Assembly (NCBI RefSeq): GCF_001042715.1
Contig: NZ_CP009687.1
Location: 669,418-733,417, forward strand
Direction: 5' to 3'
DNA length: 64,000 bases
DNA from: Clostridium aceticum
GTDB taxonomy: Bacteria; Bacillota; Clostridia; Peptostreptococcales; Natronincolaceae
Shown here piece after piece: positions 51,434-61,334 of this stretch (within the stretch, counting starts at the first letter, position 1; the number at the start of each line of letters is the position of its first letter). The translations under genes and the position numbers were made by a program. A model generated the notes under the pieces. It did no database searches, was not told the DNA's origin, and saw only the letters and a program-made list of their open reading frames with translations.

Positions 51434-51874
51434 ATGGATTTAAAAAATGTACAAAACAAAATGAAAAGTTTAAAATTACTTCTAGACCCTAAAGCAGCGG
51501 CTAAGGAAAAAAGAGAAGAAAAGAAAAGGACTATGAAGAAGGGGATGGCATTAGGGGCATTTTTTGGAGGACTAGCTGGTATATTTTTAGCACCAGATAC
51601 TGGAGAAAATACTAGAAGAAAAACGAAGGAAGAATTAGAAAAAATAAAAGAAAGCCTTGAAACCAATATAGCGGAAGGAAAGGAAAAACTAGAAGTAAAC
51701 TTAGAAGAAGGCAAAGAAAAAATCATAGAACTTTACGAAGATAAAAAAGAAGTAATTCACCAAACTTTTTCTACACTAAAGGAAAAAATAAAACCTTATG
51801 ATGAACCTAATACAGTCGAGGAAGAAGAACTAGATATGGAAGAAGAACTTGGATTGGTGAAGGAAGAAGCATAG
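51434..51874 (+). CDS. ytxH: YtxH-like protein
   Basis: 146 residues. A positively charged N-terminus, one membrane segment (MALGAFFGGLAGIFLAP, about 37-55) with the family APDTGENTRRK motif, then a long charged coiled coil with repeats of EGKEKLE/EGKEKII. General-stress family protein, membrane attached. The ATG is eight bases after AAGGAG. Followed 40 bases later by a YtxG-like gene, the conserved pair. Confidence 0.85.
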   Translation: MDLKNVQNKMKSLKLLLDPKAAAKEKREEKKRTMKKGMALGAFFGGLAGIFLAPDTGENTRRKTKEELEKIKESLETNIAEGKEKLEVNLEEGKEKIIELYEDKKEVIHQTFSTLKEKIKPYDEPNTVEEEELDMEEELGLVKEEA

Positions 51875-51913
51875 CAACTATAAAGAAAATACAAGAGACA
51901 AGGTGGGAAAAAA

Positions 51914-52321
51914 ATGGATTCAACCATTACCATTACCCTAGGGCAGTTATTTAACTTTTTGTTTGCTCTACTAGGCATTGCATTACTAATAATTCTTTTT
52001 ATTTTGCTCTATAAGATTTATGAGACTTTAAAGCAAGTAAAAGAAATCTTAACACAAAATGAAGAAAATATCGACGAGACCCTGGAGAGGATACCGAAGG
52101 TTCTTCATAATATAGAAGAAATTAGTGGTGTTGTAAATGAAGAAGTGAAAAATTTTCAGGGGGTTGTAAGAAATATAGAGGAAACAGTAGAATACACAGC
52201 TTCTGCAGCTCAGGGGATTAATGAAGATATTCTAGAACCTATTCGAGATATTTTTCAAATTCTTTCATTGATAGGAGAGGTGTTTCCTAGAAAAAAGAAA
52301 AAAAGCTGGTTTAAGAAATAA
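51914..52321 (+). CDS. ytxG: YtxG-like DUF948 protein
   Basis: 135 residues: one N-terminal membrane segment (LFNFLFALLGIALLIILFILL, split here as residues 12-32), then an amphipathic helical region reminiscent of chemoreceptor-like DUF948 proteins (ETLKQVKEILTQNEENIDETLERIPKVL), ending in a basic RKKKKSWFKK tail. Paired with ytxH upstream. Function in stress is presumed from Bacillus homologues. Here the order is ytxH-ytxG. Confidence 0.75.
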   Translation: MDSTITITLGQLFNFLFALLGIALLIILFILLYKIYETLKQVKEILTQNEENIDETLERIPKVLHNIEEISGVVNEEVKNFQGVVRNIEETVEYTASAAQGINEDILEPIRDIFQILSLIGEVFPRKKKKSWFKK

Positions 52322-52322
52322 G

Positions 52323-52442
52323 TCATAGGTGTTAACCTAATACAGTTATTACCAAAATTCTCTCTAGCTGTCGTCCTGAAGGTAGCGAAGGATCTAGGAG
52401 TAATGAAGGATGACAAATTATGGTTTAAGTTAACGCTAATGA
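52323..52442. repeat. Dispersed element family A, copy 3 (best preserved)
   Basis: 120-bp element with terminal inverted repeats TCATAGGTGTTAACCTAA and TTAAGTTAACGCTAATGA (14 of 18 paired) and inner TGTCGTCCTGA ... AAGGATGACA. No coding capacity. MITE-like. Confidence 0.7.
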
Positions 52443-52460
52443 GAAATAAATATAATAGGA

Positions 52461-52494
52461 AAACGTAGGTCAAAAATGACTTGCGTTTTTTTTA
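52461..52494 (+). terminator. Terminator before the arginine operon
   Basis: AAACGTAGGTCA/TGACTTGCGTTT with loop AAAA (one G-T), then TTTTTT; ends the ytxHG transcript after the repeat element. Confidence 0.85.
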
Positions 52495-52514
52495 TGAAAA
52501 AAGATAAAAAACAA

Positions 52515-52567
52515 TTGAATATTTATAAGAAGTTATGTATAATTAATAAAAATGAATAAATATTCCT
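52515..52567 (+). promoter_or_regulatory. argC promoter and ARG-box-like operator
   Basis: TTGAAT, 17-base spacer, TATAAT (52515-52543). AATGAATAAATATTCCT at 52551-52567 fits the ARG box core TGAAT-WWWW-ATTC bound by ArgR/AhrC, placed near the expected transcription start; a weaker half-match overlaps the -35. Arginine repression is inferred. Confidence 0.7.
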
Positions 52568-52617
52568 TGATTATTATAAATATAATGATATAAATACAGA
52601 GAATAAGAGGTGACAAT

Positions 52618-53658
52618 ATGATTAAAGTTGGAATTCTAGGAGCAACAGGATATGTTGGAGCAGAACTTACAAGGTTGCTTTCACAACATTCGGAAGTAGA
52701 AATTATGTTTTTAGATTCTAGGAGCTATGCTTCTATGGCCTATAGTAAGGTTTACAGTAACTTCAAAGATATTGTGGAGGATCAGTGTACTTCTATTAAC
52801 CTAGAAGAGGACTTGGAGAATATAGATTTATTATTCTGTGCTTTACCTCATGGTTTAAGTCAAAAAGCAGTAAAAAAGATTGTGGAAAAGAAAAAAAAGG
52901 TTGTAGATCTTTCAGCAGACTTTAGAATAAAAAGCGTTGCAACTTATGAAAAGTGGTACGGTGTAGAGCATGAAGCAGTAAAAGAACTAGAGAAAGCGGT
53001 ATATGGATTGAGTGAAATATATAGCCATGAAATTGCTAAAGCAGATTTAGTATCAAACCCAGGCTGTTATCCTACCAGCATTTTACTTCCTTTATATCCC
53101 TTACTGAAGGAAAAAATAATTTCTACAGATGCCATCATTATTGATGCAAAATCAGGAGTTTCAGGGGCAGGTCGGACACCGGGAGATGGGAACTTGTTTG
53201 CCCAGTGTAATGAGAATCTAAAAGCTTATGGTATAGGTACCCATCGGCACACTCCTGAGATAGAACAAGAACTGTCTATAGCGGCTGGTGAAGAGGTAAC
53301 AGTACAATTTACTCCTCACTTAATTCCTATGACTAGGGGGATTTTAAGTACGATTTATGCACCGAATAAAAAGACAGTGAGTCAACAAGAAGTAAAAGAG
53401 ATTTATAAAACCTATTATCAACATCAACCTTTTATAAGGCTGTTAGAGGACAATGAATATCCTCAGACAAAAGCAGTGTATGCTTCTAATTACTGTGATA
53501 TTGGTTTAAAGGTAGACCCTAGAACAAACAATATTATTATTGTCAGTGTAATAGATAATTTAGTAAAAGGGGCTGCTGGGCAGGCGGTTCAAAACATGAA
53601 TCTAATGTTTGGATTGCCTCAAGAAAAAGGATTACAACAGCCGCCTATATGGCCATAA
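52618..53658 (+). CDS. argC: N-acetyl-gamma-glutamyl-phosphate reductase
   Basis: 346 residues, NADPH-dependent step 3 of arginine synthesis. GILGATGYVGAELTRLL is the dinucleotide fold; the catalytic cysteine is in SNPGCYPTSILLPLYPL; GTHRHTPEIEQELS and HLIPMTRGILSTIYA are typical. First gene of argCJBD-carAB. GAGGTG before the ATG. Confidence 0.96.
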   Translation: MIKVGILGATGYVGAELTRLLSQHSEVEIMFLDSRSYASMAYSKVYSNFKDIVEDQCTSINLEEDLENIDLLFCALPHGLSQKAVKKIVEKKKKVVDLSADFRIKSVATYEKWYGVEHEAVKELEKAVYGLSEIYSHEIAKADLVSNPGCYPTSILLPLYPLLKEKIISTDAIIIDAKSGVSGAGRTPGDGNLFAQCNENLKAYGIGTHRHTPEIEQELSIAAGEEVTVQFTPHLIPMTRGILSTIYAPNKKTVSQQEVKEIYKTYYQHQPFIRLLEDNEYPQTKAVYASNYCDIGLKVDPRTNNIIIVSVIDNLVKGAAGQAVQNMNLMFGLPQEKGLQQPPIWP

Positions 53659-53678
53659 GAGAAATGGAGGAGATGACA

Positions 53679-54899
53679 GTGAAAAATTTTGAAGTATTTA
53701 ATGGAGATATTACTTCACCTAAGGGTTTTCAAGCCAGTGGGGTGCATATAGGGATTAAGAAAAAGAAAAAGGATATGACATTAATCGCCAGCGATGTTTT
53801 AGCAGAGGCAGCAGGGGTTTTTACCACCAATAAAGTTTGTGCAGCACCTGTACTGGTTTCAAAGGAAAATATAAAAGCAGGAAAAATACAAGCCGTTATT
53901 GTAAACAGTGGTAATGCCAATGCCTGTACAGGAGAAGAAGGCTATGAAAATGCATTAAAGATGACAAAAGTTACAGCAGAGGCACTGCATATAGATCCTA
54001 GCCATGTTATAGTAGCTTCTACTGGAATTATAGGCGTTCCTTTACCAATGGATACAATCCTGCCAGGGATCAAAAAGGCAGCAAAGGCTTTAAGTCCTGA
54101 TGGGGGAGAAGCAGCGGCAGAGGCAATTCTTACTACGGATACGATAGACAAAAAGATTGCAGTAGAGGTAGAAATAGATGGTAAAAAGGTGACGATAGGT
54201 GGCATAGCTAAGGGTTCTGGAATGATCCACCCTAATATGGCAACCATGCTTTCCTTTATAACTACAGATGCAAAAGTAGAAGGGGAATTCCTACAGGAAT
54301 TACTGAAAACAACCTCAGATAAGACCTACAATATGATTACAGTAGACGGTGATACCAGCACCAATGACATGGTTTGTGTTATGGCTAATGGAATGGCAAA
54401 AAACACAGCATTAAATCAAGAGCATCCTGAAGCACAAAAATTTATAGAAGCCTTTTATTATGTAAATGAATATTTAGCGAAAAAGATTGTACAGGATGGA
54501 GAAGGGGCGACAAAGTTCATAGAAGTAGAAGTCATCAATAGTAGATCCTTTAAAGAGGCACAGACGGTGGCAAAGAGTATTTTAAGCTCGAATCTAGTAA
54601 AGACTGCTTTCTTTGGTGAGGACGGTAACTGGGGACGAATTCTATGCAGCATAGGTTATTCAGGTGCAGAATTTGAAGTAAATGAAATAGAGGTTTTTTT
54701 AGGCAACAAAGACAAGATGATAAAAATTGTAGAAAACGGTCAGGGAACTGGCTTTAGTGAAGAAGTAATGGAGAAGCTTTTGAAAAGCAAGAAACTAAAA
54801 ATTATGGTTGATCTAAAAACAGGAACAGAAAGTGCAAAAGGTTGGGGCTGTGACCTATCCTATGACTATGTAAAGATCAACGGAGCTTATAGAACTTAG
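53679..54899 (+). CDS. argJ: Glutamate N-acetyltransferase (ArgJ)
   Basis: About 406 residues. Transfers acetyl from acetylornithine to glutamate (cyclic pathway) and may also use acetyl-CoA. Self-cleavage should occur before Thr189 in GMIHPNMATMLSFI. Also seen: AVIVNSGNANACTG, ASTGIIGVPLPMD, and the C-terminal GCDLSYDYVKINGAYRT. GTG at 53679 lies six bases after GGAGGAG; earlier in-frame ATGs overlap the argC end or the ribosome site itself. Confidence 0.95.
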   Translation: MKNFEVFNGDITSPKGFQASGVHIGIKKKKKDMTLIASDVLAEAAGVFTTNKVCAAPVLVSKENIKAGKIQAVIVNSGNANACTGEEGYENALKMTKVTAEALHIDPSHVIVASTGIIGVPLPMDTILPGIKKAAKALSPDGGEAAAEAILTTDTIDKKIAVEVEIDGKKVTIGGIAKGSGMIHPNMATMLSFITTDAKVEGEFLQELLKTTSDKTYNMITVDGDTSTNDMVCVMANGMAKNTALNQEHPEAQKFIEAFYYVNEYLAKKIVQDGEGATKFIEVEVINSRSFKEAQTVAKSILSSNLVKTAFFGEDGNWGRILCSIGYSGAEFEVNEIEVFLGNKDKMIKIVENGQGTGFSEEVMEKLLKSKKLKIMVDLKTGTESAKGWGCDLSYDYVKINGAYRT

Positions 54900-54912
54900 G
54901 GGGAAAAAAGAA

Positions 54913-55767
54913 ATGAAGTTATCGCCATGTCAGAAAGCAGATATTTTAATAGAGAGTTTACCATATATTAAAGCCTTTCACAACCAAACGGTTGTTATAA
55001 AATACGGTGGCAATGCTATGATTAACAACGAATTAAAACAAACGGTAATAAAGGATATTGTACTAATGAAGTATGTAGGAATGAATCCGGTGGTTGTTCA
55101 TGGAGGAGGACCTGAAATAACTGAGATGATGCAAAAACTTGGAAAAGAACCTCAGTTTGTAGACGGTCTTAGGGTAACAGACCAAGAGACTATGGATATT
55201 ACGGAAATGATTCTATTAGGAAAAATTAACCGCCAAATTGTTTCTCTAATCAATGGTAATGGTGTAAAGGCAATAGGTATCAGTGGCAAAGATGGAAACA
55301 TGATTTTAGCAAAACAAAGAAACCCTAAGCTAGGTTTAGTGGGGGAGATAGAAAATATTGATATTAGTCTAATCAATACTATAACAGATAATGGTTACGT
55401 TCCTGTAATCTCTCCCATTGGTTGTGGAAGTCAAGGGGAAACTTATAATATTAATGCTGACGAAGTGGCAGGGAGAGTTGCAGCAGCCCTAGGTGCAAAA
55501 AAGCTAATGCTGATTACAGATGTAAAAGGCGTGATGAGGGATCAAAATGATAGCAACTCTATTATATCTCATATTAAAACCAAGGAAATAAGAAGATATA
55601 TTGAAAGTGAAATTATAAGCGGTGGCATGATACCAAAGGTGCAGTGTTGTTTTGATGCAGTAACCAATGGTGTAGAAAGAGCACATATCATCGACGGAAG
55701 AAAACCCCACTCTATTTTACTAGAGATCTTTACAAATGAGGGAATCGGAACGATGATTACAAACTAA
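54913..55767 (+). CDS. argB: Acetylglutamate kinase
   Basis: 284 residues, amino-acid kinase family. IKYGGNAM (Lys phosphate loop), VVHGGGPEI, NADEVAGRVAAAL and DGRKPHSILLEIFT match ArgB. An N-terminal helix (residues 1-25, ADILIESLPYIKAFHNQ) of the type found in hexameric, arginine-inhibited enzymes is present, so feedback inhibition is likely, and PII binding is possible. Starts 13 bases after argJ. Confidence 0.96.
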   Translation: MKLSPCQKADILIESLPYIKAFHNQTVVIKYGGNAMINNELKQTVIKDIVLMKYVGMNPVVVHGGGPEITEMMQKLGKEPQFVDGLRVTDQETMDITEMILLGKINRQIVSLINGNGVKAIGISGKDGNMILAKQRNPKLGLVGEIENIDISLINTITDNGYVPVISPIGCGSQGETYNINADEVAGRVAAALGAKKLMLITDVKGVMRDQNDSNSIISHIKTKEIRRYIESEIISGGMIPKVQCCFDAVTNGVERAHIIDGRKPHSILLEIFTNEGIGTMITN

Positions 55768-55781
55768 AGGAGGGAATGGCA

Positions 55782-56981
55782 ATGATAGAAACAATTGTTC
55801 AAGAGGGAAATCAATATATAATGAATACTTATAAGCGTGTACCAGTAGCTTTTGTAGAGGGAAATGGTTGTTACTTAAGGGATACGGAAGGACAAAAATA
55901 TTTAGATATGATCGGTGGACTAGGCGCTTGCGGCCTAGGCCACAACCACCCTGTAGTGACAAAGGCAATTCAGCAGCAAGCAGAAAAGTTGATTCATGTA
56001 TCGAATATTTACTGGATTAAGGAGCAAGTAGAGCTAGCAAAGCTTCTAGTAGAAAACTCTTTTGGAGATAAAGCTTTTTTCTGTAATAGTGGGGCAGAGG
56101 CAAACGAAGCAGCTATCAAATTGGCTAGAAAATATGCTTATAAGAAGTACGGAGAAAATAGAAATGAGATCATTGCCATGACTTCTTCTTTCCACGGAAG
56201 AACCCTTGGCACATTAAGTGTTACCCATAATAAAAAGTATCAAGAAGGCTATGGACCGATACCAACAGGATTTAAATTTTCAAATTTTAACGACATAAAT
56301 TGCCTGAAAAGTATGATTAATGAAAATACTTGTGGAATTATCATGGAACCAATTCAAGGTGAAGGTGGTGTCACTGCTTCGGAGGTAGCCTTTATTAAGG
56401 AAGTAAAGGCATTATGTGAAGAAAAAGACCTTGTACTGATCTTTGACGAAGTGCAATGTGGCATAGCAAGAACTGGCAAGTTATTTGCCCATGAAAACTA
56501 TGGTATTGAACCAGATATTATGACCTTAGCAAAAGCTTTAGGCAGTGGGGTTCCTATTGGAGCAATCGTAGCGAAGGATAAATTGGCAGAAGCCTTTAAT
56601 CCCGGAGATCACGGTACGACTTTTGGAGGAAATCCTTTAGCCAGTGCAGTTGCTTTAGCAACTATGAAATTCATTATAGAAGAAAAGCTTTGGGAAAAGG
56701 TAGAAGCTAAAGGAAAGTATTTTGCTGAAAAATTAGAGGAATTTGTAATAAAGTACCCTTGGGCAAAGAAAGTGAAGGGCAAAGGATTTATGGTAGGACT
56801 AGAATTAGAAATAGAAGGAGCTCCTATTGTAGAGAAGGCTTTTGATGAAGGGCTTTTAATGAACTGCACTGCCGGCAAGGTTTTACGTTTCCTTCCACCG
56901 CTTGTTGCAGAAGAAGAGGAGATTCAAAAGACGGTAGATATATTGGCTGAGATTTTCCATGAAATGGGGGAAGAACAATGA
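55782..56981 (+). CDS. argD: Acetylornithine aminotransferase
   Basis: 399-residue class III PLP enzyme. FCNSGAEANEAAIKLAR, FHGRTLGTLS, LIFDEVQCGIARTGK and the PLP lysine Lys251 in TLAKALGSGVPIGA. ATG 55782 is seven bases after AAGGAGGG; the ATG at 55776 is too close. May also serve as succinyldiaminopimelate aminotransferase. Ends in a four-base overlap with carA. Confidence 0.95.
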   Translation: MIETIVQEGNQYIMNTYKRVPVAFVEGNGCYLRDTEGQKYLDMIGGLGACGLGHNHPVVTKAIQQQAEKLIHVSNIYWIKEQVELAKLLVENSFGDKAFFCNSGAEANEAAIKLARKYAYKKYGENRNEIIAMTSSFHGRTLGTLSVTHNKKYQEGYGPIPTGFKFSNFNDINCLKSMINENTCGIIMEPIQGEGGVTASEVAFIKEVKALCEEKDLVLIFDEVQCGIARTGKLFAHENYGIEPDIMTLAKALGSGVPIGAIVAKDKLAEAFNPGDHGTTFGGNPLASAVALATMKFIIEEKLWEKVEAKGKYFAEKLEEFVIKYPWAKKVKGKGFMVGLELEIEGAPIVEKAFDEGLLMNCTAGKVLRFLPPLVAEEEEIQKTVDILAEIFHEMGEEQ

Positions 56982-58060
56982 AAGGCTATTTGATTTTAGA
57001 AGATGGCATGGTATTTGAAGGTAAGGTTTTTGGAAGTCTTCAAGAGGATACAGGAGAAGTAGTTTTTAATACTGCAATGGCAGGCTATCAAGAAATTTTC
57101 ACAGATAATTCCTACAACGGACAGATATTAGTGATGACCTATCCTATGATTGGCAACTACGGTATCAATAGTGAAGATATAGAATCAAACCAACCAACCA
57201 TAAAAGGATTAGTTGTTAGAGAATTGTGTAAAACCCCCAGCAATTGGAAGAGTGAAAACTGTCTAGATGACTACTTAAAATACCACAACATCATGGGCAT
57301 TGAAGGGGTAGATACACGAAAATTAGTAAAGCATCTAAGAGAAAAAGGAACCATGAAGGGGATTATTACAATAAGCTTAGACCATAAACAAGAGCAAATG
57401 GAAAAGATGCAGGAAATGGATATTACAACTAAGAATTATACTGGAGATGTATCCACAGAAAAACCTTATATTCTAGCAGGCAATGGTCCTAAAATAGCTT
57501 TATTGGATTTTGGTGTAAAACTAAATATCCTTAGAATACTAAAATCCTATGATTGTCATATCACTGTGCTGCCTTATCAAACCAAGGCAGAGGAAATCAT
57601 GAAACTGGGGGTAGATGGTGTCTTTTTATCCAACGGACCGGGAAATCCTCAAACCTTGATGCCAGCAGTGGAAAACATAAAAAAGCTTCTTCATCATAAG
57701 CCGATGTTTGGTATATGTATGGGACATCAGCTCTTATCATTGGCTTTTGGAGCGGATACTTATAAATTAAAGTATGGTCATAGAGGGGGAAATCATCCTG
57801 TGAAGGACCTCATCACCAATAAGGTCTATATTACTTCACAAAATCATGGCTATGTAGTAGATGAAAAAACCGTAAACCAAAAAGAATTAGTCATTACCCA
57901 TAGAAATTTAAATGATGGTACGATAGAGGGGATTCAACATAAATATTTGCCAGTATTCAGTGTGCAATATCATCCTGAGGCTTCACCAGGACCTATGGAA
58001 TCCAAATATTTATTTCAACAGTTTGTATACAATGTCCAACATAGTAAAGAAGCAGTATAA
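56978..58060 (+). CDS. carA: Carbamoyl-phosphate synthase small subunit
   Basis: 360 residues. N-terminal CPSase small domain (MKGYLILEDGMVFEG, VVFNTAMAGYQEIFTDNSY) and C-terminal class I glutamine amidotransferase with SNGPGNP, nucleophile Cys247 in GICMGHQLLSLAFG, and QYHPEASPGP. Supplies ammonia to CarB. Overlaps argD (ATGA), so carbamoyl phosphate made here is tied to arginine rather than pyrimidine synthesis. Confidence 0.96.
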   Translation: MKGYLILEDGMVFEGKVFGSLQEDTGEVVFNTAMAGYQEIFTDNSYNGQILVMTYPMIGNYGINSEDIESNQPTIKGLVVRELCKTPSNWKSENCLDDYLKYHNIMGIEGVDTRKLVKHLREKGTMKGIITISLDHKQEQMEKMQEMDITTKNYTGDVSTEKPYILAGNGPKIALLDFGVKLNILRILKSYDCHITVLPYQTKAEEIMKLGVDGVFLSNGPGNPQTLMPAVENIKKLLHHKPMFGICMGHQLLSLAFGADTYKLKYGHRGGNHPVKDLITNKVYITSQNHGYVVDEKTVNQKELVITHRNLNDGTIEGIQHKYLPVFSVQYHPEASPGPMESKYLFQQFVYNVQHSKEAV

Positions 58061-58072
58061 GGAGGGTTGAGG

Positions 58073-61000
58073 ATGACAAAGCATAAGAACATTAGCAAGG
58101 TAATGGTGATTGGATCTGGGCCTATCATTATTGGGCAGGCGGCAGAATTCGATTATGCCGGAACGCAGGCTTGTAAGTCTTTGAAGGAAGAGGGCATAGA
58201 GGTTGTATTGGTAAATAGTAATCCAGCCACCATCATGACAGATGAAAATATAGCGGATATCGTCTATATAGAACCTCTAAACGTAAAGGCATTAGAACGA
58301 ATCATTGATCAAGAAAGGCCAGATGGCATACTGCCTACACTAGGGGGGCAGACGGGACTGAATCTAGCTGTGGAGCTTTATGAAAAAGGTGTGCTGTATA
58401 AGTATAATGTCAAACTTCTGGGAACCTCCATAGAAGCTATAAGACGGGCAGAGGACAGAAAACTCTTTAAGGAAACCATGGAAAAGTTGGGTCAGCCTAT
58501 TCCCGCCAGTACTATTGCTAAAAATATAGAAGAAGTTTTAGCCTTTGGGGAAGCGGTAGGCTATCCACTGATTATTCGACCTGCTTATACCTTAGGAGGT
58601 ACAGGGGGAGGTATAGCAAATAATCAGGAGGAGTTATTAGAAATTGGCACGAAGGGATTACGGCTTAGTATGGTGGGGCAGGTATTGATTGAAAGAAGTG
58701 TGGCCAATTGGAAGGAAATTGAATATGAAGTCATCAGAGACAAAAATGATAATTGTATTACTGTTTGCAACATGGAAAACTTTGATCCAGTAGGTATTCA
58801 TACAGGAGATAGTATTGTAGTGGCACCCTCCCAAACCTTAAGAAATGAAGAGTATCAACTGCTTAGAACTGCATCAATAGATATTATAAGAGAGTTAAAG
58901 ATAGAAGGAGGCTGCAATATTCAGTTTGCCTTAAATCCAGATAGCACAGAATATGTGGTAATTGAAGTAAACCCAAGGGTAAGTCGATCCAGTGCTTTGG
59001 CCTCAAAGGCAACAGGCTATGCGATTGCTAAAATTGCTGCTAAAATTGCAGTAGGTTTAACTTTAGATGAAATTAAAAATCCTGTAACAGGAAAAACTAC
59101 AGCATGTTTTGAGCCAGCTTTAGACTATGTGGTAGTAAAAATTCCTCAATGGCCCTTTGACAAATTCCATACCGCCAATCGCCAATTAGGTACCCAGATG
59201 AAGGCTACTGGAGAGGTAATGGCCATCGACAGAACCTTTGAAGGGGCTCTTCTAAAAGCTATTCGCAGTCTAGAGGGCAGCTATAAGAAGCTGTTTTATG
59301 TGGGAATTGAAGAATTACTAACGCCTAATTCTGTTAAGAAAGACTTTTCAGAAAAGCTTCATATTCCTAATGATCAAAGACTCTTTACCATCTTTCATGC
59401 CTTTAGAAATGGTTATACTGTAGAAGAGATTTATGAATTAACAAAAATCGATGTATGGTTCCTCACTAAAATACAGAATATTATAGATATGGAAAAGACA
59501 TTAAAAAAAGTAGGCATGGATGACGAAACAATCAAAGCGGCAAAGCAAATGGGTATGAGCGATGCACATATTGCAAAAATATTGGAAATGACAGAAGACG
59601 CGATTATGGAATATAGAAAAGGACGAGGTTTAATACCAGTATATAAGTTGGTGGATACTTGTGCGGGAGAGTTTGAATCCTCAACGCCTTATTATTATTC
59701 TACCTATGAAGAAGAATGTGAAGCCATAATCAATGATAAAAAGAAGGTCATGGTCTTAGGATCTGGGCCCATTAGAATTGGGCAAGGGATTGAATTTGAC
59801 TACTGCTGTGTACATGGTGCTTGGGCTTTAAGGGATTTAGGACTAGAAACCATCATCGTCAATAATAATCCTGAAACAGTTAGTACAGACTTTGATACAT
59901 CGGATAAGTTATATTTTGAACCATTGACGACAGAAGATATTTTGCACATAGCCCAAAAAGAAGGTATAGAAGGGGTAGTCGTACAGTTTGGCGGACAAAC
60001 CGCCATCAATTTAGTAGAACCCTTATACAAAAAAGGAATAAAAATCATTGGTACCAATCCTGAAGCTATAGATATAGCGGAGGATCGTGAAAAGTTTTCT
60101 TATCTTTTGCAGAAGTTAAATATTCCCCAAGCTGAAGGTTCTACAGCTAAGAGTTTAGAAGAAGCATTAAGCATTGCTGAAAATCTAGGTTTTCCTCTTA
60201 TGGTTCGACCCTCTTATGTCATCGGAGGCCAATCAATGAAAATTGTTAGAAGTCGGGAAGAAATGGTAAACTACGTAACGATGATTAAAGGGATAGAAAA
60301 AGAACTTGCAATTTTTATTGATCAGTATATCGAAGGCAAGGAAGTAGAGATTGATGGTATCAGTGATGGTGAGGAGATTTTTATTCCTGCCATTATGGAG
60401 CATATAGAAAAGGCAGGGGTACATTCAGGGGATAGTATGAGTGTCTATCCAGCACAGAACTTAAGTGACAAAGTAATTAAGGATATTGTTGACTATACAA
60501 TGGCTATTGCTAAAGCTTTAAAAGTAAAGGGGCTAATCAATATTCAGTATGTAGTAAAGGATGAAAAAGTATTGGTGCTAGAAGCCAATCCTAGGGCTTC
60601 CAGAACCATACCTATCGTATCCAAAGTGACGAAAGTTCCTATGGTGGCACTTGCTGTTGAAATGATGATGGGAAAAACCTTGAAGGAATTGGGTTATCCT
60701 TCTGGTGTAGGAGAAAACCCTCCTTATGTTGTGGTAAAGGCTCCAGTATTTTGCTTAGAGAAATTAGCAAATGTAGATATATCCTTAGGACCTGAAATGA
60801 AGTCCACTGGTGAAGTTATGGGAATAGGAAAAACCTATGAAGAAGCTATATTAAAGGCTTTTGAAGCAACAGGAATGAATCTTGCTATGGAGGGATGTGT
60901 ACTACTATCTATAGCAGATCGTGATAAGGAAGAATCACTGCCTTTAGTAGGAAAATTAGCTGCAATGGGCTTTGGTATCTTTGCCACAGAAAGCACTGCT

Positions 61001-61267
61001 GTCTTTTATGAGGAGAATCATATCCCAGTAACAAAAGTTTTAAAGTCCTATGAGGAGCTTATGCAGTCCTTTAAGTCAGATAATATCGTAATGACCATTA
61101 ATACTCCTACAGAAGGCACTGACATGGAGGGAGAAGGCTTTAAGCTAAGAAGAAGATCTATAGAACAGAATATACCTTCCTTCACTTCCTTAGATACTGC
61201 ACAGCAATTTATTGATGCTTTGGCATATTATAAAAAATATTTATATGGTGTTATAAGAATTGTTTAG
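58073..61267 (+). CDS. carB: Carbamoyl-phosphate synthase large subunit
   Basis: About 1064 residues with two homologous ATP-grasp halves ([19 protein letters not shown] near 15 and [20 protein letters not shown] near 565), oligomerisation domain between, and a C-terminal MGS-like allosteric domain (about 930-1064). It makes carbamoyl phosphate for citrulline formation. ATG 58073 follows AAGGAGGG by six bases; a TTG at 58067 is too near. No argF or argG/H follows, so the last arginine steps lie elsewhere. Ends at a bidirectional terminator. Confidence 0.96.
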   Translation: MTKHKNISKVMVIGSGPIIIGQAAEFDYAGTQACKSLKEEGIEVVLVNSNPATIMTDENIADIVYIEPLNVKALERIIDQERPDGILPTLGGQTGLNLAVELYEKGVLYKYNVKLLGTSIEAIRRAEDRKLFKETMEKLGQPIPASTIAKNIEEVLAFGEAVGYPLIIRPAYTLGGTGGGIANNQEELLEIGTKGLRLSMVGQVLIERSVANWKEIEYEVIRDKNDNCITVCNMENFDPVGIHTGDSIVVAPSQTLRNEEYQLLRTASIDIIRELKIEGGCNIQFALNPDSTEYVVIEVNPRVSRSSALASKATGYAIAKIAAKIAVGLTLDEIKNPVTGKTTACFEPALDYVVVKIPQWPFDKFHTANRQLGTQMKATGEVMAIDRTFEGALLKAIRSLEGSYKKLFYVGIEELLTPNSVKKDFSEKLHIPNDQRLFTIFHAFRNGYTVEEIYELTKIDVWFLTKIQNIIDMEKTLKKVGMDDETIKAAKQMGMSDAHIAKILEMTEDAIMEYRKGRGLIPVYKLVDTCAGEFESSTPYYYSTYEEECEAIINDKKKVMVLGSGPIRIGQGIEFDYCCVHGAWALRDLGLETIIVNNNPETVSTDFDTSDKLYFEPLTTEDILHIAQKEGIEGVVVQFGGQTAINLVEPLYKKGIKIIGTNPEAIDIAEDREKFSYLLQKLNIPQAEGSTAKSLEEALSIAENLGFPLMVRPSYVIGGQSMKIVRSREEMVNYVTMIKGIEKELAIFIDQYIEGKEVEIDGISDGEEIFIPAIMEHIEKAGVHSGDSMSVYPAQNLSDKVIKDIVDYTMAIAKALKVKGLINIQYVVKDEKVLVLEANPRASRTIPIVSKVTKVPMVALAVEMMMGKTLKELGYPSGVGENPPYVVVKAPVFCLEKLANVDISLGPEMKSTGEVMGIGKTYEEAILKAFEATGMNLAMEGCVLLSIADRDKEESLPLVGKLAAMGFGIFATESTAVFYEENHIPVTKVLKSYEELMQSFKSDNIVMTINTPTEGTDMEGEGFKLRRRSIEQNIPSFTSLDTAQQFIDALAYYKKYLYGVIRIV

Positions 61268-61279
61268 TAAATCATGGTA

Positions 61280-61322
61280 AAAGCAGTATATTGGTATGAA
61301 TTTATACCTAATATACTGCTTT
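61280..61322. terminator. Bidirectional terminator between carB and GH26 gene
   Basis: AAAGCAGTATATT with AATATACTGCTTT plus an inner GGTAT/ATACC; T/A runs on both sides. Confidence 0.88.
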
Positions 61323-61334
61323 ATTTAAATACAG

